Both the position numbers and the translations under genes were made by a program. This document shows, in pieces, positions 44,831 to 56,735 of a stretch of DNA of 64,000 bases; position 1 is the first letter of the stretch; each line of letters begins with the position of its first letter. Source of the DNA: Marsupella aquatica. Taxonomy: Eukaryota > Marchantiophyta. The notes under the pieces are model-generated. The model worked only from the letters and a program-made list of their open reading frames with translations, was not told where the DNA came from and did no database searches. The stretch is taken from contig OZ316892.1 in the NCBI GenBank assembly GCA_973895155.1, positions 13,020,001 through 13,084,000 of the forward strand. The letters run 5' to 3'.

Positions 44831-47800
44831 CTTCACTGTCAATCCTATTGAAAACTCCTTCAAAGGTTTCCCGCTTGCCATCCTTATTTTTTGCTCTTGA
44901 CAACTGCATAAAAGCAGCAATCTGTGCATGACCACAAACTAAATTATATCCTGTTGTCTTTCGGATGGAGCTCTTGATTATACGATTAGTCATAATTTGT
45001 AAAGCAATTCAATGTAGTTACATTGTTGTTGGCACTCTAGAGATAGTTCATGTTATCCTTGCACAAAGAGCGGGCCTCTACAACACAGACATTCAAGACA
45101 CATAAGACACCTGTTCCCTCCAGACCAGGTTGAATTTCATAAATATCTGGAATATGACATTCTATGGATAGTAAAGGCTTTTGCAATAGCTAAGGAAAGG
45201 AGTCCACAATCTTGAAATTGTGCTGATCCCAGCTTCCGTATCACTCACATCTTTATCACGTTTCATGGCTTCCATTAGCTGCTTCTTGCTGATGGTTCTG
45301 CGAAAGAAATTGCAAGGAGCTTGAGTTGAGATGACACAAGTTTGGGAGGTCTGTTACATTTACGCGGAACCATAGTAACATAAACATGGCGCTCCTTTAT
45401 CAATTTGCGAAAAGTATTGCTTTCAAACCAAGCACTCTAAGCTCGTGAGGGTGGAAGCTTTCACGCTCACCCAACTTTCTCGATGTCAATTTTGTTGAAC
45501 ATCTCCAGCAACCGTTGGTACTCCTTCACTGTTAACCCTGCCGCTGCCGCCAATGAGTGTAGATAAGCCACATCTCGAGCTAATTTACTTGCCTTCCTCA
45601 CGTGGCCGAATGCAGAGCTGAGCTGCTCCAAAGCCCTGCGATAAGTTCACATATAGTGTTTAAGAACATGTCCATGCAAAAGAATACGTATGGATCGCGT
45701 AGATAAGAAGAAGTTCTCCACGAAGACAATTATGTTGTGGCATGGGCCAAATATAATCACTTTTCAAATTTGAGCATACCGTAAACTAGGAGAGGTTACT
45801 TGATCTAACCTGGCGTGAAAAGATACTGCACTGTGAAGGTACTGTTCAATCAATTGCTGTATGAATGAACAACATTTAGTCAGGCCTTCAGGACAGCAGG
45901 AAATTTCTTTGGGTTCATAGCAGAGATTTTATCGGTCAATCATCCACTAGATGAGCTTCTTAGGATGAGCATTTCATTGACCCTACCGTATGTGGAGCAT
46001 CCTGAATTCCGGAGCATAAACCAAAATGCACTGTAAGACTGCGTAGCTACAAGATTGTACTTACAAGGTAGGGTTCGAAGGGATCTCCCAAGTCACCAGG
46101 CCATCGAGGTTGCCAACCATCTGTCATTGGTTTCATGATAGGTTTTGTCATCTCATTTCCTCTTCTGGGAATTTGGCATCCGGCACATACTTCTGGAAGC
46201 TGCCCACAAAAAGTGGTACACAATTTGGTATGGCCCTTGGTACTCCCAGAGCTTATTGAAAAAACCAAACCTTTCAAGCTAAATTGAAAGAAAATTGAGG
46301 AGTAGACTAGTAATAGCGACTACTATGAAGTTACTACCCCTCTGTAGCATAACAGACAGAAGCACACAAACCATAACCAGGCACAGTGGGTGAAACAGGT
46401 TTTTGATACTGGGTTTTCTTGATTACCTTGATCACTCCTCGTGAACCAAATAAGAGATTAGATGCATCGAGTGCTGCCTTTGTCCTCTCCCCCTGTCAAA
46501 CGCCAATGAGAATCACTCTTCAATCCTTAAGATCCTTCTGTAGTAAGGTCCTCTTGGTATCAATGGTAGGAACTACCTGTCGATGACTTCATCTACAGAG
46601 ACTTCAGGAGGGTCTCTGTAGATGAATTGCCATAGGCAGGTGCTGAAACTCCCAATTATCGGGCAAATTAGGAAACATATTTTCATCTATCATACAGAAT
46701 CATAATCTATGGTCCAAGAAGCCCATTGATTTAGAGTTTTGGGTCATTGTGGACCAGGATTGGGCAGAAGCACCGTTAAATCTTCACAGGGACAGATATA
46801 TGTGTCTTTAATTGGTTTCGTCCATAGCAAGTGAACTTCGTCTCGAGTTCTGGATCGCCGTTTCTTCATTATGAGAGTACTAAGCCACTTTTGGAAGAGT
46901 TGAAATGTTCAAAATGAGATCCATCACTAGGGATTCTTGTCATAGTACGATATGTTTTGAGTTCTCTGTGAATCTGGCTTGAAGTTTCAGTTCAATATTT
47001 TAGCCCAATGGACCCCTCGGGCTAAACGAACAGGAAGTACGTTCACTCACTTAAAAATGCGACGGTTGACATACATTCAATGACGTTAGTCAGGGGTAGA
47101 TGGAATTCAATTCAATTTAACCTTGAGGTACAAAATCAAATACCATGAAGCAATGCATTTCTTCTACGGCCATGATTGATTCTGCTGCCCCAAGCAGGCT
47201 GGCTACTTGGTCCTCTGCTCAAATCAATATTTCAGCTAGATCAGTATCTCTTATGAATAGGACGGTATGCAATGACGTAGGGAAACCAGAAAAATGGAAT
47301 GCTGTTGTGAACTTCCCGTAGAGTGAGTGACGAGGATATCCAATAGACCTCGGACGAAGCACAAGAGAAAGAGGTTACAGTATGCACTTTGGGACCAAAA
47401 ATCCTGTTGCGTAAATTACAAGCTTGAGTTTACCACAAAATAAGATAAAACACTGATGCAGTAGAGCTTTCAAAACCTTGAATGAATGTAAACTGCCCTT
47501 GTCACCAATGTACAAGGGCTTACAAACAGCCAAAAAGCCAAGGAACAAGAGTACATGGACAGCAAACGTATGTCACTCCATAGAGAACAAATCGGGTTAT
47601 CCCATCGCAACTTCCAACCAACCAACCAACCAACCTCCGACTACTGAAATATTGAGAGTGGGCGGTGAAGGGGTCGGGCTTAACGATTGCTTTGGTATAT
47701 ATCAACGTCAATGTTGTGTATGAGACTCTGCTCCAGTCGAGCGCAATTCTGCACCGCGGTCGAGAGTTCCACGTTCACTTTCCTGACGCCTGCAGGCTTG

Positions 47801-50742
47801 ACGAGTGAATACTCGGCGTCAACGTGAAATTTTCTGATACATTTAAGGTGGTGACAGATGATTGCGCAAAAAACTTAGAAGTCTATTCAATTCGGATTGC
47901 TGACATACATAAACTTTTTTGTTATCTAGCCGGAACAAATTCGCTCCAGTCAAGATACCTATGAAAAGATTTGTGGATCTAAATTAATGATGGACTCTCG
48001 TATTAATTGCATGTGTCAATGAAACTTAGGAAGCTAGCAGGGGTAGTGCGATATCAGAGTCGATTAAAGATCGGCCCAAAGCTGCTCGACGACGAAGAAG
48101 TTATCTAAATCTTTCAGTGGGAGGAATACTTTCTTAAACATCCTAACGGCTTCCATACGAGGCTTCCTTTTGCTATTTACGCTTCAAGCTTACCTCTCTT
48201 CCCAAACTTGACTCAGATCTTTGGTATCGGTTATGATCCACAGACAATCTTGCAAAAGACAGACTCTGTTGGAGTTGAATAACAGACTCGCCTATTGAAC
48301 GACATCCTGGAAGTTCAGAGTTTCTTCTCGAATTCCTAAGTTTCTGACATGACAAAGCTAGTGACCGTATCAAAGCTTAGAGGTTCATTCTGTGAGTTTT
48401 CAGTATTGGAAGAGTCTTTCATAGAAAAAAATAACTCCATCTTGCCGGTCTCGCACAGAGTCAATTAAAATTGATCAAACAAAATACATGCCTTAGCACC
48501 ATTCTGTTGCAAGCTAAAGAAGGTTCTCCGCTGTGAGAGCTCTGACCACATGCATGTACACTCACGTTTAATTTCATTTGCCCATTGGCGGAGCGCGAGA
48601 CGCAAAGCCCGCACGCAATTGCTGCGCATATGAATTGGGTCTTTCCAGAACGGCCCGCACTCCGCGATCGTCAGCCCCAAGGCCTCCATAGTTCCCATTC
48701 TTCGATCCCAAACTGTTCGGTGAAGAATTCACCAATAGGCACTTCTTTGCAACAAATGTGAACTACTGTAGCTAGTCCACCGAACGCAGTCCTCTCATGG
48801 ACAGCGCAACCTCCTTTTCTCTATGTTGAGAATGATGTCTATGAACAACACGAAGAATTTGTTGTAGAATCTACGGTAATTCCGCCAGCTTTCATAGCAC
48901 TTACGGCCCGGTGCAGCAATTTCTTTCCTCAATCTTCATCTTTCACATTCGTCCTGCTCCGCGATGTTTGAGATAGTGCTCTGTGCACCTTGCAGGGAAC
49001 ATTGACACCGAATTTCAAAAACACGCAGTACTCGTTGACATTCGTCCTGGTCGGTAGTGCTCGACTGGAGTAGAGGGCAGGACACCCTTCAAATATGGAC
49101 AAATCACAATTCTGTTGGGATTGTTAGTGACCTTGCATTCTAACAGAAATCTTGTTACTTCCAACTAAAGAGTTATTAGTATAGCTGGCAAATCCCAATC
49201 CATCACTATTCTGAATTATTAGCCTTTAAGCACGTGCCCAGTGTCTCTTCACAATCTTTTACTGCCTAGATCATGTCCCATATGTTTATAGATTTGAGGC
49301 TGAGATTCGGGGTCTTATTGGAGATTTGCTCTTTAGTTGCGACTTTGCCACAACGTTTTTCTTCCTTGGTGCGGAGATGTATTTTTTCTGGTTTGTATTC
49401 AATTGCATTTCTTCCTTCTCTGTCCGCAAAACATAAATGGCATCATATTTGTTTGTAAGCCCACTCATACTCTTGAAAATGGGTTTGTTCGCTTCCCCGG
49501 AATTGTTGTAGTGTACTTTTAACATCCTCCTTCACCTCCGCAGTTAAAATTCATTTTCTTAGCTCCTTTTCTCAGAAGACGAAGCCTTGGCTTTCTAAAT
49601 TTTGCATTTTGCACGGAAATCCGTATTAGTCTTGACGACCTCTAGTGGGATTCGAACCCACTCGCCTGCCGACCAGGCTGGAGGTGAAAGAGAAGTCAGT
49701 CATTCGTGAATGGAGCTAATTATCCTAGGGCTCAAACTCACACCGAGCATGAAAAAAATGGACTGAACACCGCCTTGCGCGCCTACACATATAAGGTCAC
49801 CCTTCATAGAAGATTGGACTAGTTTAGGAGTCAATGCTTGGCCGAATCATCAAACCACTTTACTGAAAAAGAAACGATTTCTTCTCTTCAGTCAAGGTAA
49901 GACGATTCCAACCTTCACAATGGGACACCAACCTGAAAACCGAACATCACGTCGATATTATGTCAGCTGCATATAATTCAAGGTAGTTCGAAATAGGACG
50001 GGCAGTGCAAGACAAAGAAGAGAAAGATTCTTTCCTATCGTTTCTCTGGTATTTTTCTGCGCAGCTTCTGTGAACTCGAGTCCAAGTGAATCCAGCATTG
50101 TAACTAACCCGAAAACTTTCCATGACACTTAGGGAGTCAATCCTCACTCAAACGCCAGTCCTCAGTATTCCTTTGCTGCTCCTACTGTAGATTCGATTAT
50201 GATCGTCTCAATTGTTATCATTGTTGAATTGCGTGAGGTATAGAAAATCAAAGGACTGTGTGAACTGCTGGTTCTAGATGGACTGGGCATTTCAGACAGC
50301 AACAAATGTAATATCGAACTTTGCAGCTACAACAAGATATTACAATTGCACCCGCTCGAGCTGCACTTGTTCACTGATTACTACAAAAATCCGAAGACTT
50401 TTTACTTCACATGTCATTGTTATTCTAATGATTTGAATTCTACCATATTGAACGGAAGTTTCCAATGAACAGAAGATTTTACATGCATGTGTCTTGCTGC
50501 AACTAACATTAACATGAGTCTCAACAGCGACCATCGTGTGCTGCTGCTACAGCTATATTCACTTCCTACACTGCGACTACCAATGACGTAGTGTCCTGGA
50601 GGTTTCAGGAAGCACCTTTCAAAGCGTTTGCAATTACCTGCAGACAGTCGTGCAGGGTTGTGGCAAAGGCATTTTGATCGAGCGGCTCTGCAGCGAAGAG
50701 TATTTCTTTGAAGGCTTGGTCAAATGCTGAGACTTGCGATCC
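44831..50742 (-). CDS. probable multi-exon gene with EF-hand-like segments, function unknown (partial model)
   Basis: Exon-like blocks with GT/AG borders on the minus strand: 50742-50638 (SAFDQAFKEILFAAEPLDQNA, 35 codons), 48712-48566 (MEALGLTIAECGPFWKDP), 48343-48194, 46492-46427 (TKAALDASNLLFGSRGVIK), 45856-45810, 45635-45471, 45297-45249 and 44921-44831. The last five join in matching phases: phase 0, then 2/1, 2/1, 0. The joined part reads as helix-rich, with FNKIDIEKVGTISKKQLMEAM and later FEGVFNRIDSEG, which resemble degenerate EF-hand loops. Phases between the first three blocks and the rest do not all match, so exons are missing, and the 5' and 3' ends are not defined. I do not recognise the family; a calcium-binding or EF-hand-derived scaffold is a guess. 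Confidence 0.5.
46588..46626. repeat. 15-bp perfect inverted repeat with 9-nt loop
   Basis: TTCATCTACAGAGAC at 46588-46602 is mirrored by GTCTCTGTAGATGAA at 46612-46626, around TTCAGGAGG. It falls between exon-like blocks of the putative EF-hand-like gene, probably in an intron. Confidence 0.9.
49638..49685 (-). tRNA. tRNA-like fragment with perfect B box (no anticodon arm)
   Basis: On the minus strand, GTGGGTTCGAATCCCAC is a complete T arm with the B-box GGTTCGAATCC. Seven-base strands ACCTCCA and TAGAGGT flank the block and would pair with one mismatch; between them only one more short hairpin (GCCTGGTCGGCAGGC) fits. A normal anticodon arm is absent, so this is not an ordinary tRNA gene; a tRNA-derived relic or SINE piece is more likely. 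Confidence 0.3.
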
Positions 50743-51038
50743 CTGCAAAACGAAAAGTAGCGTCGGAGATAGCAGCAGTCTTTACATCTGCCGGGCTCAC
50801 AAACCCCTTTGCCTGGTACCTCTACTTCCTTGAATGTCTCGTCTTCACCACCACAGCTGCCGATACCAGCAAGCCATCCAAGGCATTTTTCTGTAAGCGA
50901 TTGTTGGGTTATTCCAAACGGAGTGCGCCTAGAATCATATCATATGCTTGCATGTCAGATCTGAATCGAGAACCTTTTTCTCATACGTGATGTGACCTTG
51001 ATGGAATATAACTTGCAAGCATAAAAAAACCTTCCACG

Positions 51039-51042
<4 letters not shown>

Positions 51043-51079
<37 letters not shown>
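51043..51079. repeat. (CT)n microsatellite
   Basis: About 18 uninterrupted TC units. Confidence 0.97.
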
Positions 51080-51082
<3 letters not shown>

Positions 51083-51544
51083 CAAATGGAGAGGATGTAA
51101 TATATTACCACACCAACTCCAGCATTTAGTTACACTGTGGGTTAACATTGTGCTTGCAATTTTCGTGTGAATGCAGGGGGCCGGCCCCACAAATATAATC
51201 TACCTCTTTTTATTACATGATCCTGACATTGACCAAGGGATAGGATCTAAATTAAATCACCAACTACCTTGGACTATAGCCTGCCGAATCTGTTTTTTGA
51301 AAAGGTGAACAGTCTTATTTGAGAGGCCACTGCAGCTAAGACCAGTGGGGCACAACAAAGTAAAACAAATCCAGGGCCCGAGCACACACTGACCAAGGCT
51401 GTACTTAGCGCCAAAAGTTCCCTAACAGACCGTAAGGTCATCTATTAAAAAGAGTTGGGCTGGGAATATATCATACTCAGCCAACTAGGAACAAATGTGT
51501 CATGGGTCCACTAACTAATCTTAGGCACAGCTCAATACCTGAGT

Positions 51545-52010
51545 GTTGCACAAGAGATGTTGTGCAGAAGCTGTTGGTGCGGAAAACATTGGGGAAAACA
51601 TGATGTTGCACAACAAATGTTGTTTGGGGAAAAGATATCAGAGCACAAAAGACGTTGCAATATGTATGTCATTTGTGGGAAGATAATATTATACAAAACA
51701 TGTCATTGTGGAAAAGATGTCACGCAAAAGATGTCATTTACAAAAAAGATGACATCGTGCAAAACATGTTGTTGTAAAAAAGATGCCCTTGTGTAAAATA
51801 TATCATTGTTTGTGGAAACGATGTCAATGTGCAAAAGATGTAGATGCCGAAGCAATGTTGTCCCAAAAAAGATGACGGTGCAAAGAATATGTTATGTAAA
51901 TAATAAGGTTGCAAAAAATATGTTGTTTGTACAGTAGTTGCACAAAGATAATATTGTGTAAAGGATATCATTTGTGGAATAATGACCTTGCGCATTTGCG
52001 TAAAAGATGC
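51545..52010. repeat. degenerate minisatellite of AAAAGATGT/GTGCAAAAGATG units
   Basis: More than fifteen loosely spaced copies of a core like TGTGCAAAAGATGTCATTGTG, with spacing of about 15-25 bp (for example around 51600, 51650, 51713, 51730, 51760, 51820 and 51990). Frames inside it (51557-51796 plus, 52046-51738 minus) are repeat products. Confidence 0.75.
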
Positions 52011-52049
52011 TCCTCGATCCTCACCCCTCCCTGTCCCATCCAACAAGAG

Positions 52050-54078
52050 TCACTATTAGAACTTGATTTTGTCTTTTTATTTGAAAATATTTTTTCGTAG
52101 TTTTCTATTAGTAATTAAGATTTTGTTTCTATTAGTCACTAACTTTCAATACGTGGGGTCCTAGGCTCCTAGCCCTCTCCCTCCCCTCCTCTCCTGCCCA
52201 TGGGAGGATCCTCCTTGGTACTTGTGCATAGGTGCATGGACCTCCCCATTTTCCTGTGCCTTATGCACCAGACACTCAAAAGCAAAAAGTGTCAAACTGG
52301 GAGACAAGATCCCAATGGCAAGAGATCCAATAAAGGAGAGACCCAATATGGGGAGAAAACAAGAGAATGGCCCAAGAAGACCAAAGAGCCTGACCGTCTT
52401 AAAGGAACTAAACCCCTACTCAGGAGTGAACTGGAAAGGCTGGAAAAGATTAGGATTAGGATTTGCAGGAGGGTCATGAAGAGAAACACCCTCAGCATTC
52501 CGCACATTAATAAGGAATTCATGAGCCGTCTACAGTGCAACATACACCTGTTGTCTGAAGAAGGCATTGAGGATACAAACTGGGTGAGAACGCCCCTCTA
52601 CAAAAACAATTGCAAACATCACAAAAAATGGTCAAAGATAGGGAGTTGAGTCCCAAACACTTCAAAGCAAGGTAGTTAAGGCTAACAATCTACACAAAAA
52701 ATCACACATATTTATCACCAAAAATAGTCAAAGATACATGTAGAGTCACAAAAAGGATAATGTCACACTCCACAAGAGATCATTCATATCAACCAAACAA
52801 CTCTTAACTACTTTGTCATTAAAGATATTCTAATTGACAATATTGTCATATATTTTGTTGTATTTAGAAACATGCCATGGTTTTATATATGGATGACAAC
52901 TTCTCTAACATAATCAGGGTAATCTACAACTATAGTAAAGGATCCCACCATTTTTTGTCCTTAGTCTCAATACAAAAAAGCTCCTGGGCGGGAAAGATCC
53001 ACAGTCGTTAGATTCAATTAGCTGTTTGCCCTGACCATTGATGGAAAAAATGTGCACCTTTGGCACATATGTGCTTCCCGTTGCCCCATAAATGTACTGG
53101 CCTGACTCCCTATGGGCCGGCCCTCCTTGCTCAGTGCAACGCACTGGCATAGAGCTCGTCTTACTAATAAATAATGATGAGAAATTAGAGTGAAACCTCT
53201 AGACCATGGAACCCTACTCTAGGGTTCCCCCAAAGATTTGTGTCGATGGAAAGAACCTTGAGATATTATCTATGTCAAAATGATGATCATACATTATAAT
53301 TTTTGTTATCTAATTAATTGAATGTGAGTTTAGGTCATATGCCAAACCATGGCATATTTATAAATACAATAAAAATAGGGATAGGGGCCATATTGTAAAT
53401 GTTAACATTTTTACTGGCAATGTAGATAATCCAAAGTAAGATTTTATCTGCGGAAACTATACTTTTCTACTTTTCCAAGAGCGACATACAATTTCCATTC
53501 TTTTATTACTACTTTAAATAAGATTTGTTTGATTTGGAGAGATTGCCGATTGGATAGCTCATCAACCAAATTGCGCAAACTGGTAAAAAAGATTGAAAGA
53601 TACGGTGGAGAGTTTGAAAACTTCCAAACAAAACTTGTTAAACCAAATCTGGAGGACAACGCGAGGAGCACGAACTGACAGTAACACAAACACACTTCTG
53701 GAGCGACACGACATTGTTGTGGGGCATGGCGGGACAGTGGCGGTCGAAGGAGACTATGGGAGTGACCGTATCGGTGAAGCTTGACTGATCATGAACGCTC
53801 TCCTTCACGTCTGATGTTGAATGTGCAGAGAAATCGTGTGGTGTTGCTCTCAAGTTCCTGAGAAATCAACGAATGTGATGTGAGAAATCAAAGAATAACC
53901 GTGCTCTTCTTTCACTGTCGTGGTGACATTTGCTCCTTTAATGGACCTACGATTGAATTCAATCCTTTCGTAGGATCTGCGCCCCACCGTAGTCTTGGCC
54001 ATTTTCTTCTCGTCCTCACGAAATTTCGAGGTGATGCCTGAAGCTTAGACTGTCACTACAGATCCTCAGAGCGTGGAT
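52050..54078. other. spacer upstream of UROD
   Basis: No recognised gene. A 149-codon plus frame at 52200-52649 is Lys/Arg/Glu-rich after a hydrophobic start, but has no family resemblance and sits in repeat-like DNA. The last few hundred bases before 54079 must hold the UROD promoter and 5' UTR; no element is clear. Confidence 0.4.
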
Positions 54079-55341
54079 ATGGCTTCCTTAGCAGCTGCGC
54101 AACCCAGTTCCTTCCTCTCACGGCAGCCCTCAATCGTGCCTCTGCTGCAATCGTCGTCGTTTTCCCCTCCAGCAAGGAATTCTTCACTTGTATGCTGCGC
54201 TGCTGCAAGTAGCGGCAGTGTGCAGCGCGATGGAGGTTCGACCGATCCTCTGCTGCTGCGCGTGGCCAGAGGAGAAGATGCTGAGAGAACACCTGTGTGG
54301 CTGATGCGGCAAGCGGGACGGTACATGGCGGAGTTCCGCAAATTTTCTCAGAAGTACCCGTTCAGGCAAAGGTCCGAAACGCCAGACATTGCCATAGAGC
54401 TGTCGCTGCAGCCGTGGCGGTCGTTTCAGCCGGATGGGGTCATCATGTTCTCGGACATTCTGACTCCTCTACCGGCTCTGGGAATTGACTTCGATATGGT
54501 CAAGGGTAAGGGGCCTCAAATTGCAAATCCCGTCCGGACTCTTGCTGAAGTTGGTGCTCTAAGGCCGCTGGATGATCCGGACAAATCACTCCCATTCATT
54601 CGGGAAATCCTCTCCTCGCTGAGAAGGGAAGTGGATGGCAAGTCCACTCTTATAGGGTTTGTTGGCACGCCTTGGACATTGGCAGCTTATGCCATGGAGG
54701 GTGGAGCTGACAAAAGTCTGGTTGTCACAAAGAGCATTATGCTTCGTGAGCCGGAGGTTCTAATGGCCTTTCTTGAGCGTTTGACGGAGGCTCTCGTGAC
54801 TTACGTTGGTTATCAGATTGATTCCGGGGCCCAAGTGATCCAGCTTTTTGATTCGTGGGCACACCATTTGTCACCAGACCAATTTAGCAAGTTCAGTTTG
54901 CCGTTTGCTGAGAAACTGACCCGAAGAGTGAAGGAATCGTATCCGGACACACCCATCATCTTCCATGCAAACGGGGGAACAGGGAAATTGCACCTGTTGA
55001 AGGAGGGTTGCAGTGCTGATGTCATTGGCCTCGATTGGAGCAATGAGATTGAAAGAGCTCGGTCTATTTTGGGTGATGAGGCAGTTATTCAGGGTAATGT
55101 AGATCCAATGATTTTGTTTGGCCCGGAGGAAGCAATCCGTGAGGCCGTTGAACAATGCATAGCTGGAGCAGGACGGAGACGCCATATACTCAATGTTGGC
55201 CATGGTGTCATTCAGGGAACGCCAGAGGAGGCAGTAGGATTATTCTGCCAACTAGCAAGAGAAAGTTCCCGTAGCCAGACGTCGCCCACAGAAAAAAATT
55301 CTGCACAATTTGGTAGACCAGTCGAGCTTTCAAGTGTATAG
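54079..55341 (+). CDS. HEME: uroporphyrinogen decarboxylase, plastid type, intronless
   Basis: Uroporphyrinogen decarboxylase removes four carboxyl groups from uroporphyrinogen III to give coproporphyrinogen III in haem and chlorophyll synthesis. The ATG at 54079 gives 420 residues. The first 45 or so are Ala/Ser-rich with few acids, as in a chloroplast transit peptide. The family signatures are present: TPVWLMRQAGRY (residues 71-82), the catalytic Asp in FSDILTPLPALG (Asp126), GFVGTPWTLAAYAMEGG, QLFDSWAHHL, IIFHANGG, IGLDWSNE, QGNVDP and LNVGHGVIQGTP. The Ser-rich C-terminal extension after CQLARESSRSQ is not conserved. No intron interrupts the frame, which is unusual beside intron-rich neighbours and could reflect an old retrocopy, but all motifs are intact. 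Confidence 0.96.
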   Translation: MASLAAAQPSSFLSRQPSIVPLLQSSSFSPPARNSSLVCCAAASSGSVQRDGGSTDPLLLRVARGEDAERTPVWLMRQAGRYMAEFRKFSQKYPFRQRSETPDIAIELSLQPWRSFQPDGVIMFSDILTPLPALGIDFDMVKGKGPQIANPVRTLAEVGALRPLDDPDKSLPFIREILSSLRREVDGKSTLIGFVGTPWTLAAYAMEGGADKSLVVTKSIMLREPEVLMAFLERLTEALVTYVGYQIDSGAQVIQLFDSWAHHLSPDQFSKFSLPFAEKLTRRVKESYPDTPIIFHANGGTGKLHLLKEGCSADVIGLDWSNEIERARSILGDEAVIQGNVDPMILFGPEEAIREAVEQCIAGAGRRRHILNVGHGVIQGTPEEAVGLFCQLARESSRSQTSPTEKNSAQFGRPVELSSV

Positions 55342-55579
55342 AAATCCGATTTTCTCAGCTCTGGAAACAATTTGATATTGCACATCTATTTGAGATTGAG
55401 GGTAACGTAGTTTTCAAACTTGCATTGGCTTGCTGCGAAAAGTAGTTCACGGACGTGGTCCAACGGTGGGAGTGTCTATCGCCATTGAGCTCATAGGTGA
55501 AGATGCTGAAAGTGAGGAGCTTTTATCACTATCACTCTTACGTGTAGAGCACTCGTTTTGAAAACAAAATTGGAAATCA

Positions 55580-55632
55580 TTCTGGACAGTCTTGCAAAGC
55601 AACTGGACTGTCTTGCAAAGCAATTGGACAGT
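55580..55632. repeat. two tandem copies of a 22-bp unit
   Basis: TGTCTTGCAAAGCAAYTGGAC is present twice directly in a row; a third partial copy (TCTTTCAAAGCA) follows. Confidence 0.85.
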
Positions 55633-56235
55633 TCTTTCAAAGCAGTGCAAGCAGCTCCGCGAGGAGTGGGCTATTGAAACCAAAAACAAATTGCCTCAAC
55701 ATAAAAGTACTGTTACCTCACTGGTCTGTTACCTCGTGAGTCTAAGCCTATGAACTCTCTGCTATTCCTGGTCCGTCACATCGCGAGTCTAATCTGACAC
55801 GATGGTTTTTCTTTTTCAACTCGATTCATTTTTGTGGGCAACCTATGAAGTACAAGGTCCAAGTTAAGAGTGAATCTGTATGCTGTCCTACCTCTCAGTT
55901 GTGATAAAGTTCACTTCACGAATTTGGCTACGACCCTCCTTCTCTTGCAGTTCGCCCAGTTGCACTTCGTAAACTAGCACCTTTTGTGACTGTGGTCGAG
56001 CATATGATCCAACCTTTGTTAGTGTAATGCCACTTCAGTAGGTAAGTAGCGTAATCGGTTGTGTTGCTTGTTGCAAGCACTAAAGGTGTAGTACGAGAAA
56101 TTATGTTAGTTATACGAAAATGCGAGTGGACCACTCTTGACCAGGCTACGCATATAGTCTTCAATACACAGCGTAGAGCTGAAACTCTTGGTAGTAGTCC
56201 GTAACCTCACTCACACAAGTCACAATGAGTCTTCC

Positions 56236-56400
56236 AATGATTTATGCCGTAAGCTGCAAACTTTATTTTGGGATGGAAAATGAGTCTGCCACAGATAAAT
56301 GTCGTAAGCTGCAAACTCGTGTGATGGCTGCAAACTTTTGGGATGGACAATGAGTCTGCGACAGATGTGTCGTAAGCTGTAACTCGTGGGATGGCCACAA
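56236..56400. repeat. imperfect tandem repeat, GGGATGG...GAGTCTGCCACAGAT...GTCGTAAGCTG units
   Basis: The string GGGATGGAMAATGAGTCTGC occurs at about 56270 and 56340, each followed by ACAGAT and TGTCGTAAGCTG; a further GTAAGCTGCAAACT piece precedes the first. Confidence 0.8.
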
Positions 56401-56584
56401 CTTGGAAACGCACTGGCATGATTGAAGATTGCTGGCGACCTTTACCTATGGCACGTGCTGTACAGTTGGACTGACATGATGAAGGTTGTAGGTAGAATAA
56501 ACTGCTATTCATAATTCATCTCTCAGTCTCAGACTCTCAGCATTGAGCATTCCCCTTCACCACAAGGCCTGTCGTGCTACTACC

Positions 56585-56735
56585 GCATAATTGCAGCATG
56601 GGTGGGCAAGTTAGTTAATTTGGGAGTGCTATAAATTGTAGCATGGGTAGGCAAGTTAGTTGTTGTGGGAGTGCGTATAATTGCAGCATGGGTAGGCAAG
56701 TTACAGTAGTAACGTGTGGGAGTGTGGATCTCGAC
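56585..56735. repeat. three tandem copies of about 50 bp
   Basis: Each copy holds ATAATTGCAGCATGGGTRGGCAAGTTA-type sequence (one copy reads TAAATTGTAGCATGG) and ends in GGGAGTG. Confidence 0.88.

Noticed and set aside
51400-51420. Palindrome family member outside the transposon (TTAGCGCCAAAAG)
   Set aside because: Only one half-site is present; the second arm does not match.
52200-52649. 149-codon plus ORF
   Set aside because: No recognisable motif, repeat-like surroundings and competing frames; kept only as a remark.
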